This document shows positions 35,901-41,200 of a stretch of 64,000 nucleotides of DNA, one piece after another. A model generated the notes under the pieces. That model ran no database searches and was not told the origin of the DNA. It worked only from the letters and a program-made list of their open reading frames with translations. Numbering within the stretch: the stretch's first letter is position 1; each line of letters starts with the position of its first letter. The DNA lies in the NCBI GenBank assembly GCA_029582155.1, contig CM055899.1:84414056-84478055 (forward strand), written 5' to 3'. Position numbers and translations under genes: made by a program. Origin of the DNA: Panopea generosa (taxonomy: Eukaryota; Mollusca; Bivalvia; Adapedonta; Hiatellidae).

Positions 35901-37625
35901 GTTTATGCATTGTCAACTATGTAGCTCTACAGTAGTAAGAGAGCTTGACTGTCCAGTAAAAGTTGAAAGGAGCATGATATAGGAACAAATGTCTGTCACT
36001 GAGGTACCAAAATTTTAACGGTGAGTTTAGAAAGTTCAAACTTAAGTACTGGTATTGACTAGGAATTAAAGTGCATTACTTATACAGGGATGTGCGGGTA
36101 CATGGCATCTAAGAGAAAATACAATAAATCAAATAAGACATTGTAAGTGGAATCTATAAGAAAATACAATAAATCAAATAAGACATTGTAAGTGGAACAT
36201 TGTCCTTACTGGAATATGAGTTGATGTTCATTATGTGTTTTTAATTCAGGAAATTTCTTTCTTTATTTTAAAAGAAACATTGTCAATTTTATATTAACAT
36301 ATATAATTACTATCAGTATTTTACCCCAAAAACATTTTTCTCTAATGTAAAAATCACACAGTAGCTACATGCATGTTCATTTATATGGGACGGGCCCGAT
36401 TAGCTCAGTCGGTTACACATTTATATGGTTTGTGGTGTTATATGTCTAGTTCATAATTCAACTTATTACTTATAAAAAACAATTTTTACAATACACTACT
36501 CAATCCGACTCAATAACATTTCAATGATTCTAATTTGTTTATGTAACCAATTTAAAGAGGACATTATTTGCTATTAAGTTGATGATTTATAATTTATTTA
36601 AAAAAATTCTACACAAAGTCATATTTTAAACAAAATTTTTTCTGATGTTTGCTTAATGTGAGCACAAAGACATGTGCTTTACATACAGCAAATAAATAAT
36701 ACTTCATTAAGAAATAAATTAACATTTTGTTTTATTTTCTTTTAATAATACTGTTTTAAATTCGCAACAGAAAAAAGCTACATTCTGACTACCTTAATTT
36801 AGTTGACTGCCATCCTTAATTTTGTTTGTTTACTACTGGGCTGCATTCAGTTCGGTTGAACGTTAAGTGTGTTTGCTAGTATTTGTGTGACCAGGGCTTA
36901 CTTTTGGCCACATTAGGTATTATAATTTATAAGCCTCCTGGGCACAAGCACTCTAGCATGTATAAAAAGTCTGTTTCAATTGTTTGTATTGTGATGGTAG
37001 TGTATCAGTATATATATACATGTATGTATTGCACAAAGTTATCGAATGAATGAGTGAGTAATTGAGTGAGCGATTTTGTTGCATGATTAGTAAATTAATC
37101 ATTTTTAATTCCTGTCAAACTTAACCATCTAGGCCCATTTCTTATGACAGTCAAAGCGACAGTAACCTTTAGAAAATCTGTGAAGATCTACTCAAAGTAT
37201 TTTATTGTTGACTACTTGCTGATCAGCCTGGTAAAACTTTACTTGTATTTTTATTTATCTCATAAGGAACTGTATTTGTATCGTGTGAAATGTATATAAC
37301 GTGAATTGATTAATGTTTTGTCGTAAAATATATATTGAGAATACTACACTGCATTAAACCCCTCACCGGTCATATTGTTATTGGTCACATTTGACAGCGC
37401 TTGTCAACTGGGCAACATGTCGCTGCACATTTTTCAAAGCAAATACGCAAACGCCTTAGTTGACTTAATCACGCGTCATATGACAACACCGCAGTTGAGC
37501 AGTTCATTTATAATCAAACTAGTCATGATCCTAACCTCTTTTTTAAGGTTTCCTGTAGATCTGTCAACATCACTAGATGCCTGGTCCCTGGCTTTCCAGT
37601 TGAATCCTTTCTTGCGTTTGCCCAT
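6719..37625 (-). CDS. DHX37: DHX37 ortholog, DEAH-box RNA helicase (gene span, 16 exons, 3' part outside window)
   Basis: Gene-level entry; the exons are listed separately. Sixteen minus-strand exons joined at GT-AG junctions give 798 codons without a stop, in order: a basic N-terminus, a lysine-rich segment, a long acidic and low-complexity exon, then the RecA1 and RecA2 helicase domains. Visible motifs are GETGSGKT (about residues 360-367), TEPRR (389-393), DEAH (457-460), SAT (493-495), [12 protein letters not shown] (from 703) and QRAGRAGR (751-758). Known for the family: an ATP-dependent helicase of the DEAH/RHA group that acts in the nucleolus on the U3 snoRNA in pre-40S maturation. The human protein is about 1150 residues, so roughly the last third, after the [10 protein letters not shown] segment, is missing here and should lie beyond position 1 if the locus is continuous. 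Identification is by recalled similarity, strong across all exons. Intron 4 hosts two U2 snRNA genes. Confidence 0.93.
7120..7244 (-). CDS. DHX37: DHX37 exon 15 (motif VI)
   Basis: 125 nt, phase 0 to 2. Encodes [18 protein letters not shown] then [18 protein letters not shown] and [13 protein letters not shown] carries the arginine fingers. The substitution TSKAGANQ for the more usual VS(Q/K)A-A-Q is conservative. Acceptor ATTCAG, donor GTTTGT. Confidence 0.96.
7505..7730 (+). mobile_element. tRNA-derived SINE, family 2
   Basis: GTGGTCCAGTGGTAGAGCAT then GATCGTGGGTTCAATTCCGT and the body GTGTGGTGTCCTTGAGCAAG ACACTTTATC. A- and B-box spacing is tRNA-like. It runs into a reversed family-3 fragment at about 7700. 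Confidence 0.8.
8812..9121 (-). mobile_element. tRNA-headed SINE, family 4
   Basis: TTGTTGTATGGTGTTAAGCA ... CACTGGAGTACATGTATCAT ... GGATCCACCCCACGACCTTC and CCACTAGACACCGCTGTGGT. The whole layout recurs at 22550-22858. Confidence 0.8.
9228..9335 (-). CDS. DHX37: DHX37 exon 14 (motif V)
   Basis: 108 nt, 36 codons, phase 0 to 0. Encodes [18 protein letters not shown] then [30 protein letters not shown] is motif V. Acceptor TTTGCAG, donor GTAGGT. Confidence 0.97.
9557..10557. mobile_element. TA-flanked inverted-repeat element, 1001 bp
   Basis: Left end CTGTGAAATCATTTATTTTCG, right end (reverse complement) CTGTGAAATCATTAATTTACG. Dinucleotide TA on both sides fits a TA target duplication. Internal features: sub-terminal TTTCGTGG motifs and a duplicated ~55-bp block (GCATATGAA(C/T)ACAGAGGTAA at 10399 and 10483). 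No transposase frame seen. Lies in DHX37 intron 13. Confidence 0.82.
11395..11614 (-). CDS. DHX37: DHX37 exon 13 (acidic insert and LPLYS segment)
   Basis: 220 nt, phase 2 to 0. Begins [18 protein letters not shown], continues with an acidic stretch rich in D/E/N, and ends [18 protein letters not shown], the conserved helicase segment before motif V. The acidic RecA2 insert is a DHX37 family feature. Acceptor TTTTAG, donor GTAAGT. Confidence 0.95.
11810..11948. repeat. (GA)n microsatellite
   Basis: About 140 bp of imperfect GA repeats with AAAG interruptions, in DHX37 intron 12; on the gene strand a long polypyrimidine (CT) tract about 45 nt after the exon 12 donor. Confidence 0.97.
11992..12082 (-). 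CDS. DHX37: DHX37 exon 12 (basic insert)
   Basis: 91 nt, phase 1 to 2. Encodes [16 protein letters not shown] then [13 protein letters not shown], the basic insertion inside RecA2 that is typical of DHX37, ending in the (L)P-I-L-D segment. Acceptor TTCATAG, donor GTAAGA. A (CT)n run on this strand starts about 40 nt into the next intron. Confidence 0.88.
12510..12690 (-). mobile_element. tRNA-derived SINE, family 1 (body only)
   Basis: Minus-oriented body: GTTAGCCTAACCATTCTTTA, CACCCATCTCTGCAAGTAAC and ATCAATCATCACAGAGGCTG match the complement of the 31807 body. The tRNA head is missing. Confidence 0.75.
12905..13075 (-). mobile_element. tRNA-derived SINE, family 2
   Basis: Reverse copy: GTGTCTTGCTCAAGGACACC, GGATTGAACCCATGACCAGA, GATGCTCTACCACTGGACCA. 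In DHX37 intron 11. Confidence 0.82.
13310..13551. repeat. Duplication next to the DHX37 exon 11 donor
   Basis: Two copies of a ~123-bp unit. Shared strings are TCCGAGTGTACATCAT at 13341 and 13464, and TTGATAAGGGAAGA(A/G)GTTTA at about 13409 and 13532. The second copy contains the true donor (cctgtttt on plus); the first has TTTATTTGTTTA at that place, so the donor GT is lost. Confidence 0.75.
13552..13672 (-). CDS. DHX37: DHX37 exon 11 (motif IV)
   Basis: 121 nt, phase 0 to 1. Encodes [18 protein letters not shown] then [33 protein letters not shown] is the motif IV region. Acceptor AAACAG, donor GTAAAC. A decayed duplication of the intron around this donor lies at about 13310-13435. Confidence 0.95.
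14063..14275 (+). mobile_element. tRNA-derived SINE, family 2
   Basis: ATGGTCCGGTGGTAGAGCAT, GTCGTGGGTTCAATCCTCCA, and GTGGTGCCCTTGAGCAAGAC, ending near GATGTAAAATAACTAAG. In DHX37 intron 10. Confidence 0.82.
14393..14476 (-). CDS. DHX37: DHX37 exon 10 (start of RecA2)
   Basis: 84 nt, 28 codons, phase 0 to 0. Encodes [18 protein letters not shown] then [10 protein letters not shown], matching the V-x-x-RQFPVT linker between RecA domains. Acceptor TTTCAG, donor GTTGTT, a weak site lacking the usual purine-A-G at +3 to +5. Confidence 0.94.
14772..17229. repeat. 68-bp satellite, ~36 units, in DHX37 intron 9
   Basis: Units begin TTTGATTCCTCTATAACTGG and contain TAGTGTGCCCGACAATCAAT then GTGAGTTAGATTCCCTTCCC. 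Variation is confined to a few sites (GTGTG/GTTTG, CTTCCC/CTACCC, CCTCT/CCACT), so the array is young or homogenised. The unit resembles the head of the local tRNA SINE (GTTGGTAGCATGTCTGACTA at 21693). Confidence 0.95.
17528..17629 (-). CDS. DHX37: DHX37 exon 9 (motif III, SAT)
   Basis: 102 nt, 34 codons, phase 0 to 0. Encodes [18 protein letters not shown] then [19 protein letters not shown] couples ATP hydrolysis to unwinding. Acceptor TTTACAG, donor GTAAGA. Confidence 0.96.
17970..18168. mobile_element. 199-bp long-TIR MITE, copy A
   Basis: Starts GGTTTCTGTTTCACCAATAT and ends TATATGTTGGTTAAACAGGAGCC, whose reverse complement continues matching the left end for about 45 bp. Same length and layout as copy B at 45055. 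No clear target duplication. Confidence 0.82.
18270..19145. repeat. 29-bp minisatellite amplifying the DHX37 exon 8 donor
   Basis: Thirty units of about 29 bp (plus strand cacctaccttgtgtctgagg, then ggtacaatt). On the minus strand each reads ATTGTACCCCTCAGACACAAG-GTAGGTG in two pieces, that is the last ~21 bases of exon 8 and its donor. The most upstream unit in gene order (19117-19145) holds the true exon end. Most decoys keep AAG|GTAGGT; units with CTATC have lost the GT. Confidence 0.95.
19121..19234 (-). CDS. DHX37: DHX37 exon 8 (motif II, DEAH box)
   Basis: 114 nt, 38 codons, phase 0 to 0. Encodes [18 protein letters not shown] then [24 protein letters not shown] is the Mg-ATP hydrolysis motif. 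The donor CATAAG|GTAGGT at 19120 is the first of 30 near-identical units of a 29-bp minisatellite. Read-through past the true donor hits TAG in the next unit. Confidence 0.97.
19513..19700 (+). mobile_element. tRNA-derived SINE, family 2 (diverged)
   Basis: GTGGAGCATGTGCCTAAGTA, GGGGGTCCTAGGTTTGACCC and ACTGGTTCTACCTAGGAAGA match the family 2 layout; the A box is badly damaged. Confidence 0.7.
20026..20122 (-). CDS. DHX37: DHX37 exon 7 (motif Ib region)
   Basis: 97 nt, phase 2 to 0. Encodes [18 protein letters not shown] then [14 protein letters not shown]. The YQIR and TDG(V/M)LL segments are hallmarks of DEAH/RHA helicases. Acceptor TTGTAG, donor GTAAAA. Confidence 0.96.
20420..20905. repeat. 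120-bp tandem repeat, ~4 units, DHX37 intron 6
   Basis: Starts TTCCTATAAGTCTTTGCTGA and recurs every 120 bp at about 20420, 20540, 20660 and 20780, with near-identical units ending in TACACAGTCTGGATTTATTC. The short open frames inside are repeat products. Confidence 0.93.
21234..21326 (-). CDS. DHX37: DHX37 exon 6 (motif Ia)
   Basis: 93 nt, phase 2 to 2. Encodes [18 protein letters not shown] then [20 protein letters not shown] is helicase motif Ia, which contacts the RNA backbone. Acceptor TCTTCAG, donor GTGAGA. Confidence 0.96.
21445..21612. repeat. 36-bp tandem repeat, ~4.5 units
   Basis: TTTAACCTAAACATGCTGTG followed by TTTAACCTGTTCTGTG, repeated; the last units lose the second half. 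Lies in DHX37 intron 5 about 110 bp from the exon 6 acceptor. Confidence 0.9.
21672..21975 (+). mobile_element. tRNA-derived SINE, family 1 (with internal duplication)
   Basis: Head TTAACTCAGTTGGTAGCATG; the piece between head and body has the CAGTCTC block three times (CAGCCACAGTCTCTGTCAGTCACAG region). The body GAGTTAACCTTCCAGGATCC and GATCGTCTGTTAGCTCTTCA match the other copies. Confidence 0.8.
22550..22858 (-). mobile_element. tRNA-headed SINE, family 4
   Basis: TTGTTGTATGGTGTTTAGCA ... ATCCAACCCACGGCCTTCTA ... CTACCACTAGACCACGCTGC. On the minus strand the head reads GCAGCGTGGTCTAGTGGTAG, a tRNA A box, and the B box is GCCGTGGGTTGGATCCCC. Confidence 0.83.
23337..23485 (-). CDS. DHX37: DHX37 exon 5 (Walker A / motif I)
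   Basis: 149 nt, phase 0 to 2. Encodes [18 protein letters not shown] then [19 protein letters not shown] and [19 protein letters not shown] is the ATP-binding P-loop with its catalytic lysine, and the QxxV Q-like segment precedes it. Acceptor TTACAG, donor GTAAGT. Follows the 9-kb intron with the U2 genes. Confidence 0.97.
23888..24077 (-). ncRNA. RNU2: U2 snRNA gene, copy 1
   Basis: Reads ATCGCTTCTCGGCCTTTTGG at its 5' end, then the branch-site recognition GTGTAGTATC, the stem IIa/IIb region (GTCCCCCATTGGGGGAC closes perfectly), the Sm site GATTTTTGGA, and stem-loops III and IV ending CCTCCAGGATCGGCCCACTT. Length (about 190 nt) is that of U2. It is the U2 core of the major spliceosome, pairing with intron branch sites. 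It sits in DHX37 intron 4 in the host orientation. The exact 3' end is estimated from the family length. Confidence 0.95.
24078..24180 (-). promoter_or_regulatory. Putative U2 promoter, copy 1
   Basis: The roughly 100 bp upstream of U2 copy 1 are almost identical to those upstream of copy 2, more so than the distant flanks. Around -24 to -33 there is a TATA-like TATTATATAG. A proximal sequence element would be expected near -55, but I cannot assign one with certainty because the mollusc consensus is not known to me. Confidence 0.5.
24181..26120. repeat. U2 repeat-unit spacer
   Basis: AT-rich spacer of the 2.23-kb U2 unit. Parts recur after copy 2 (26414-27010), including the GTTACTC(A)...CCTCAC...GCTATAGATCAT block seen at 25418-25460 and 26974-27010, and again as a relic at about 30020-30200. 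No coding similarity seen. Confidence 0.6.
26121..26310 (-). ncRNA. RNU2: U2 snRNA gene, copy 2
   Basis: Nearly identical to copy 1 over its full length, including the branch-recognition GTAGTA and the Sm site. The visible internal difference is one C-to-T in stem IIb, which turns a G-C into a G-U wobble and keeps the hairpin. Spacing to copy 1 is 2233 bp and flanks are also shared, so this is a tandem duplicate. Whether both copies are transcribed cannot be told. Confidence 0.94.
26311..26413 (-). promoter_or_regulatory. Putative U2 promoter, copy 2
   Basis: Matches the upstream segment of copy 1 with very few differences (for example ctatgg versus ctacgg on the plus strand) and keeps the TATA-like block at the same distance. 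Conservation between copies may be recent duplication rather than selection. Confidence 0.48.
27497..27922 (+). CDS. Unrecognised 141-codon open frame
   Basis: Open from 27497 to 27922 inside DHX37 intron 4, opposite strand. The middle ([18 protein letters not shown] then [19 protein letters not shown]) has protein-like helical composition and higher GC than its flanks. The last ~20 codons enter a dispersed repeat (AAACAAGAGGCCCAAGAG). A second ATG at 27635 opens [13 protein letters not shown] in another frame and stops after 19 codons, so a frameshifted retrocopy is possible. I recognise no family. Confidence 0.3.
   Translation: MKSFCHADLYYKRKVILSVHLGPLGRFSLHVVNQSRIQFFASDFGRNGFAETKKGTATKNTLLGYLGMPVESSDAVCKSILDYLFAQIVHLPHYIAREILDEILSPVISVPKEHDGGRVNKTRGPRGPEDTLLTQSGQRTF
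27860..29675. repeat. Composite dispersed repeat in DHX37 intron 4
   Basis: Begins AAACAAGAGGCCCAAGAGGG, includes a copy of the window-start repeat (28195-28490), a CGCTCACCTGACTGACC block, two copies of CTGGC(T/C)GCCATGTTTTTTGA (29341 and 29483), and ends GGCTCAGGTGAGCTTAAA. No long frame. Confidence 0.65.
30020..30205. repeat. Relic of the U2-unit flank
   Basis: Resembles 25265-25580: shared strings include GAACCAGCTTTATAAA, ACATGCTCCAATGTCACATT and GTTACTCATCGCCTCAC. No U2 coding sequence is attached here. Suggests a former third unit or spread of the spacer. Confidence 0.6.
30478..30536. repeat. Poly-G tract
   Basis: Nearly 55 G residues with few interruptions (GGGGATGG, GGATGGAGAGG). 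Strong G-quadruplex potential on the plus strand; C-rich on the DHX37 transcript. Its length may be a sequencing artefact. Confidence 0.9.
31436..31730 (+). pseudogene. Unrecognised coding-like segment, possible retrocopy
   Basis: Frame [18 protein letters not shown] then [20 protein letters not shown] resembles a short basic protein start, but after about 50 codons its composition changes. Another frame from 31619 reads [18 protein letters not shown] and stops after MERIL. A frame change within a short span suggests a broken copy. No family recognised; may be chance. Confidence 0.25.
31807..32093 (+). mobile_element. tRNA-derived SINE, family 1
   Basis: Head GGCCTGATTAGCTCAGTCGG ... GGTCGTAAGTTTGAATCCCC carries Pol III A and B boxes, then a conserved body (GATTGATATACGACATTGTG ... 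TCTGTTAGCCCTTGATGGCA) and an (AATC)n tail. Not a tRNA gene: it lacks a 3' acceptor arm. Confidence 0.88.
32475..33090 (-). CDS. DHX37: DHX37 exon 4 (long acidic/low-complexity exon)
   Basis: 616 nt (about 205 codons), phase 2 to 0. Encodes serine/glutamate/aspartate-rich and asparagine-rich disordered sequence with short basic patches (KHKKKKD), ending [13 protein letters not shown], which matches the family segment just before the helicase core. The disordered part is expected to be variable. Acceptor TTGCAG, donor GTATGT. The open frame on the opposite strand (32485-32931) is its shadow. Confidence 0.9.
33091..34189. other. DHX37 intron 3
   Basis: Contains a dispersed repeat (about 33660-34130) with TAACCCTTTTGGGCCATTTC and TGGCCCCTTAAGATTATGAC strings, loosely related in style to the window-start repeat. 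No gene recognised. Confidence 0.5.
34190..34290 (-). CDS. DHX37: DHX37 exon 3
   Basis: 101 nt, phase 0 to 2. Encodes [18 protein letters not shown] followed by [16 protein letters not shown], helical sequence matching the family segment just after the lysine-rich stretch. Acceptor TTTACAG, donor GTATAT. Not visible as a long open frame because it is short. Confidence 0.85.
35439..35624 (-). CDS. DHX37: DHX37 exon 2
   Basis: Sixty-two codons, phase 0 to 0, beginning [18 protein letters not shown] and ending in a lysine/glutamate-rich run ([21 protein letters not shown]) with the composition of the DHX37 N-terminal basic region. The acceptor is a CAGCAG tandem (35630-35625), so one extra glutamine (start 35627) may be included by NAGNAG choice. 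The donor is GTATGT. Confidence 0.88.
35632..35790. repeat. 72-bp tandem duplication beside DHX37 exon 2
   Basis: TTGTCAAG(T/G)GTCAAGAGTCTGCAAGTA...TACAGCAATTACAA(C/G)AGCTTCCAGAG occurs twice, beginning a few bases from the exon 2 acceptor. No exon sequence is included. Confidence 0.85.
36105..36197. repeat. ~46-bp tandem duplication
   Basis: AAGAGAAAATACAATAAATC...AAGACATTGTAAGTGGAA followed by a second copy (TAAGAAAATACAATAAATCA). In DHX37 intron 1. Confidence 0.85.
36386..36420 (+). mobile_element. SINE head fragment
   Basis: GGACGGGCCCGATTAGCTCAGTCGGTTACA in context: only the A-box part of family 1 is present, followed directly by unrelated ATTTATATGG. Confidence 0.65.
37536..37625 (-). 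CDS. DHX37: DHX37 exon 1 (start codon)
   Basis: Thirty codons starting [14 protein letters not shown] and ending LKKE at a GT donor (37535-37534). The basic start MGK-R matches the family N-terminus. The ATG at 37625 is chosen because it opens this basic segment; the reading frame upstream is open but unlike the family. Ends in phase 0. Confidence 0.85.
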
Positions 37626-38170
37626 TTCAACTCCTAAACAATACTCGACTGTGTCAAAGTATATACTTTCCAAAAAGTCAAACTGTTATTTACAAGTTTC
37701 AGTTTCAAAACAAACCCACATGTGTTGACCTAACAACAACTATACTGACAAAGTTACGCGCTAAAAAGTAAATATTACTATGATTAATATTTTGGTTGAA
37801 AAAGCAGTGATTATATTATAATTTTCACTTAGATATTAATTGGCCAAAAATGTAAAATAATACCTTATAAGAAATGATAATCAATTTAAATAATATAATG
37901 AAACGATATAAGTATATTCTTCCGCGACCTATTTTTGTGTTATATAATTACTACACTATCGTGAGATAATCATTTAATTACAAATCATTTTATTTACGAA
38001 CATTATTTAATTAAAAAAAATTAAACGAGTAATAAATATATGTTTCTATATACAAATATTTAACTTGTTCATGTGTACCCGTAATATGTTAATATAAACC
38101 CCCAATTCCTTATACATGTCTATATTTATCAGCAAAGTGATTATTACAATTCACTGGTCAATTTGTCAAC
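37626..38170. promoter_or_regulatory. Shared DHX37/VPS53 head-to-head intergenic region
   Basis: 545 bp separate the DHX37 start codon (minus) from the VPS53 start codon (plus). The segment is AT-rich, with no repeat family or array that I recognise, unlike the flanking introns. By position it must contain both 5' UTRs and probably a bidirectional promoter. I see no convincing TATA box or initiator for either gene, so the promoter itself is inferred. Confidence 0.6.
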
Positions 38171-38269
38171 ATGGCAGCTTTGGACGAAGATGATAATTTT
38201 GAAGAAGACAAATTTCAGAATACCAGTCTGTTAACGTTCCCAAAAGAAGTGCAAGAAGTCATAGATGAA
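38171..38269 (+). CDS. VPS53: VPS53 exon 1 (start codon)
   Basis: 33 codons, [18 protein letters not shown] then [15 protein letters not shown]. The acidic start followed by L-x-(F/L)-x-x-E-V-Q-x-x-I resembles the family N-terminus. Donor GTGCGC at 38270 is weak but the only frame-compatible GT before the coding similarity ends. Ends in phase 0. Confidence 0.87.
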
Positions 38270-41200
38270 GTGCGCATATTATTTCTTTAATCCAACCTAT
38301 TTCTGTGAATAGTCACATTGTAAATTGCTTTCAAATTGAGTTTTAACAATAAAATTTGACCGTAATTATGTGTTTCCAATATAGAGATATTGAATTGGTA
38401 ATTTTATGACTCTACCAAATGGCACAGTTTCTCTAATCTTGTCGCACACATGGCACAAAAACTATTATCTTGTCTTGTTAATATTCTTTATATGAAATTA
38501 GTAAAACCTATACAGCTATAGACCAAGAGTGTCGAGACTTAGAATTTTAGCAAGTGTTGCAAAAGTTTAAGATGGGTGTAAGACGATTCATACACTGAAC
38601 GTTTCATACCCTGGTTAATTTGTACCCATTAAAGGAAATTAAGACTACTTCAGATGAGACATATGCTGCAAATGAGATAATGAATGAGTTTTTCTCCTAG
38701 AAAACATTTTTTTCTTATTCCAGTATATTAATGTTCATAGTACTTAAGGATAAAACGTTGTTTATTTGTCCTTTACCTACCTTACCGATAATATTGCCCC
38801 TACTCTAATAATTAGATTGCATTTGTCAAAAAATAGTTATTTTATTGTTTTTATTGTTGTTTTGTTTTTTTTTGGCCAAAATTTTGGATCATAACCACTG
38901 TTTCTGTTATATCTGCAGATTTGAATCTTGAAACAAGAATTATTTTTTTTTGTTCATTTCCCTGACAACACCGTTTTTTTTCTTGTAGTGCTCCAAAGGC
39001 AGTTTTTCAAATTCTCATGTATGTATAAAATTAGGTTCTAACAAAAGAAAAATTGTCTGTATATTCATTTTTCTTTGCATATATATATAACAATCATTTT
39101 AATACCAATGGTTGATGGAATATGTTGTGTATAAACAGGCTTCTCCACAGGCATTTAAGCACAGGGGCACCCCAGCGCTTGACTGTCAGAAATGGTATTC
39201 CCCTAGCGCTTGAATTCTTTAACAAATTTTGCAAAACTTACTTTCTTCTAAGTCATTATCTTTCTTTGCATATCTTTTCTCATGTTAATGCCTAAAATGA
39301 AACATACTAAATATGATAACTTTAACTGATTAATACACGTTTTACTAGTGAAGTGTATTTCAATAAGTGCCTTACACGGGGCTTGAAAATGTGTTGAAGG
39401 TGTTTAAGTGCTCTTACCTTAGCGCTTGCATTCCTTCCTGTAGAGAACTCTGACAAAATTATACGATTTAATGGGAAATTTTGTAATAATATGTTGACAA
39501 AAACAGTTAATTTCATATTAGAATTACTGATCAGTAAGTATATATTTGAAAACCAAAATGTTAAATATAATAATTTACCTACATGCCAACCCAAGATTTG
39601 GTAGGTAAAGGACAAACAAACAATAATTCAATTTAAGCAAGGCCTCGAGGTTATAAAATATTTTTCATGCTCAAATTCGTACTCAAACTTTAGAGTATTA
39701 ATTCAGATTTGAGGTAGAAAATTATAAGAATTTATGATTATTTTGTTATAATGAGCTGAGTCATCTTTGAGTTAAGCATGAAATCTTGAGTTGAGCATGG
39801 AAAAAATATTTATAATCCCAGACCCTGATTGTTTAATATTCAGCAGTTTTAGTTTTATGACCAAATAAATTACCAAAAATGTTTTCAACATGCATGTTAC
39901 AATTTGAGCTTGTATATATATGATTAATCTTCTGGAACCAAGGTTTTTCAGTCTGTTGGTGTTTAGAATTTATTTCAACATGTATGTTGCCATATGAGCT
40001 TGATTTGCTTGCGTGTTCGGCTGTTGCTATAAACTTGCATATAATTTGTCCTAAACAAATTGGAAGAGAATACAAATACATGTACGATAATTGCATTGAC
40101 TGTTTTATACCAACCAGATGTTCTTTTCAAATGTTTATTAGATCATGTTTACATATATATTACAGTAACAATACATTGATTCAATGTCTTGCAAAATGCC
40201 CTCCTTGTAAATTGCAGATTCTACCGACGGATGACCCACTTGACAGTTCAGATTTTAACCCGGTGGATTACATCAACACACTCTTCCCAACTGAGCAGTC
40301 GTTATCAAACATTGATGATGTCGTAGGAAAAATTAGATACAAAATCCGGTAGGTTATGAAATCAGACATGTGTATAGCTGCAAGTTTCTCCTATAAAATA
40401 AACAGTTATGGTTATGTAACAATTTGCTATTTAGCCAAATAATGGCCAAACCTCTCGGTCTATTTCCTGTAAAGATGCTCTTAATGCTTGGATGTTGTTG
40501 GTAGGTTTTGACCTAATCCCATGGGAGAAAAAATATACAATTTTTAAATTATTAAATAAATGAAAGAGTATACCTTTATTTTGTGATCAATTCAAAACAT
40601 AGTGCCTAATAGATGTAAGAGTGGGGTTAGAAAATACTGCTATTTTGTAGCCAATTCAAAACTTCAATGAAATTCAGAATTTAAAGATATTTGCCAAAAC
40701 AACTGATCCGTTCTCAGATTTACTCTTAACACAAGTTCTTAAAATAACATAAGTTATTTGGCAGGAATTTTATAGTGGTGAAGTCAATGAGGCATCAAAT
40801 AATTAAATAATGGTCATAGGGAAGAAACTCTTACAAACCATAACACATATTTCATACAAATCTGGTCTTGTTTCAAATGCCGTTTTAGTTGTTGCTTTTC
40901 AGAATTTATTTCTCTAAATAAAATTTATTCTGACATGACAATTAATTGCTTACCATACCATGTGTCAGCTGGCATGATATATATCTGTGTTACCTTTATA
41001 CTGCCTTGAGCAGACGCTGTTGACGTAATAAACATTAAATGCTCTCTGTTTATCAGACGTCTAGATGATGATATCCGTGTTGTTGTTCGTGGACAGACAA
41101 ATGTTGGGGAGGATGGTAGGCAATCCTTGGAAGAGGCACAGAGAGCCATTCAAGACCTCTTCACCAAGATTAAAGACATAAAAGACAAGGCTGAGAAATC

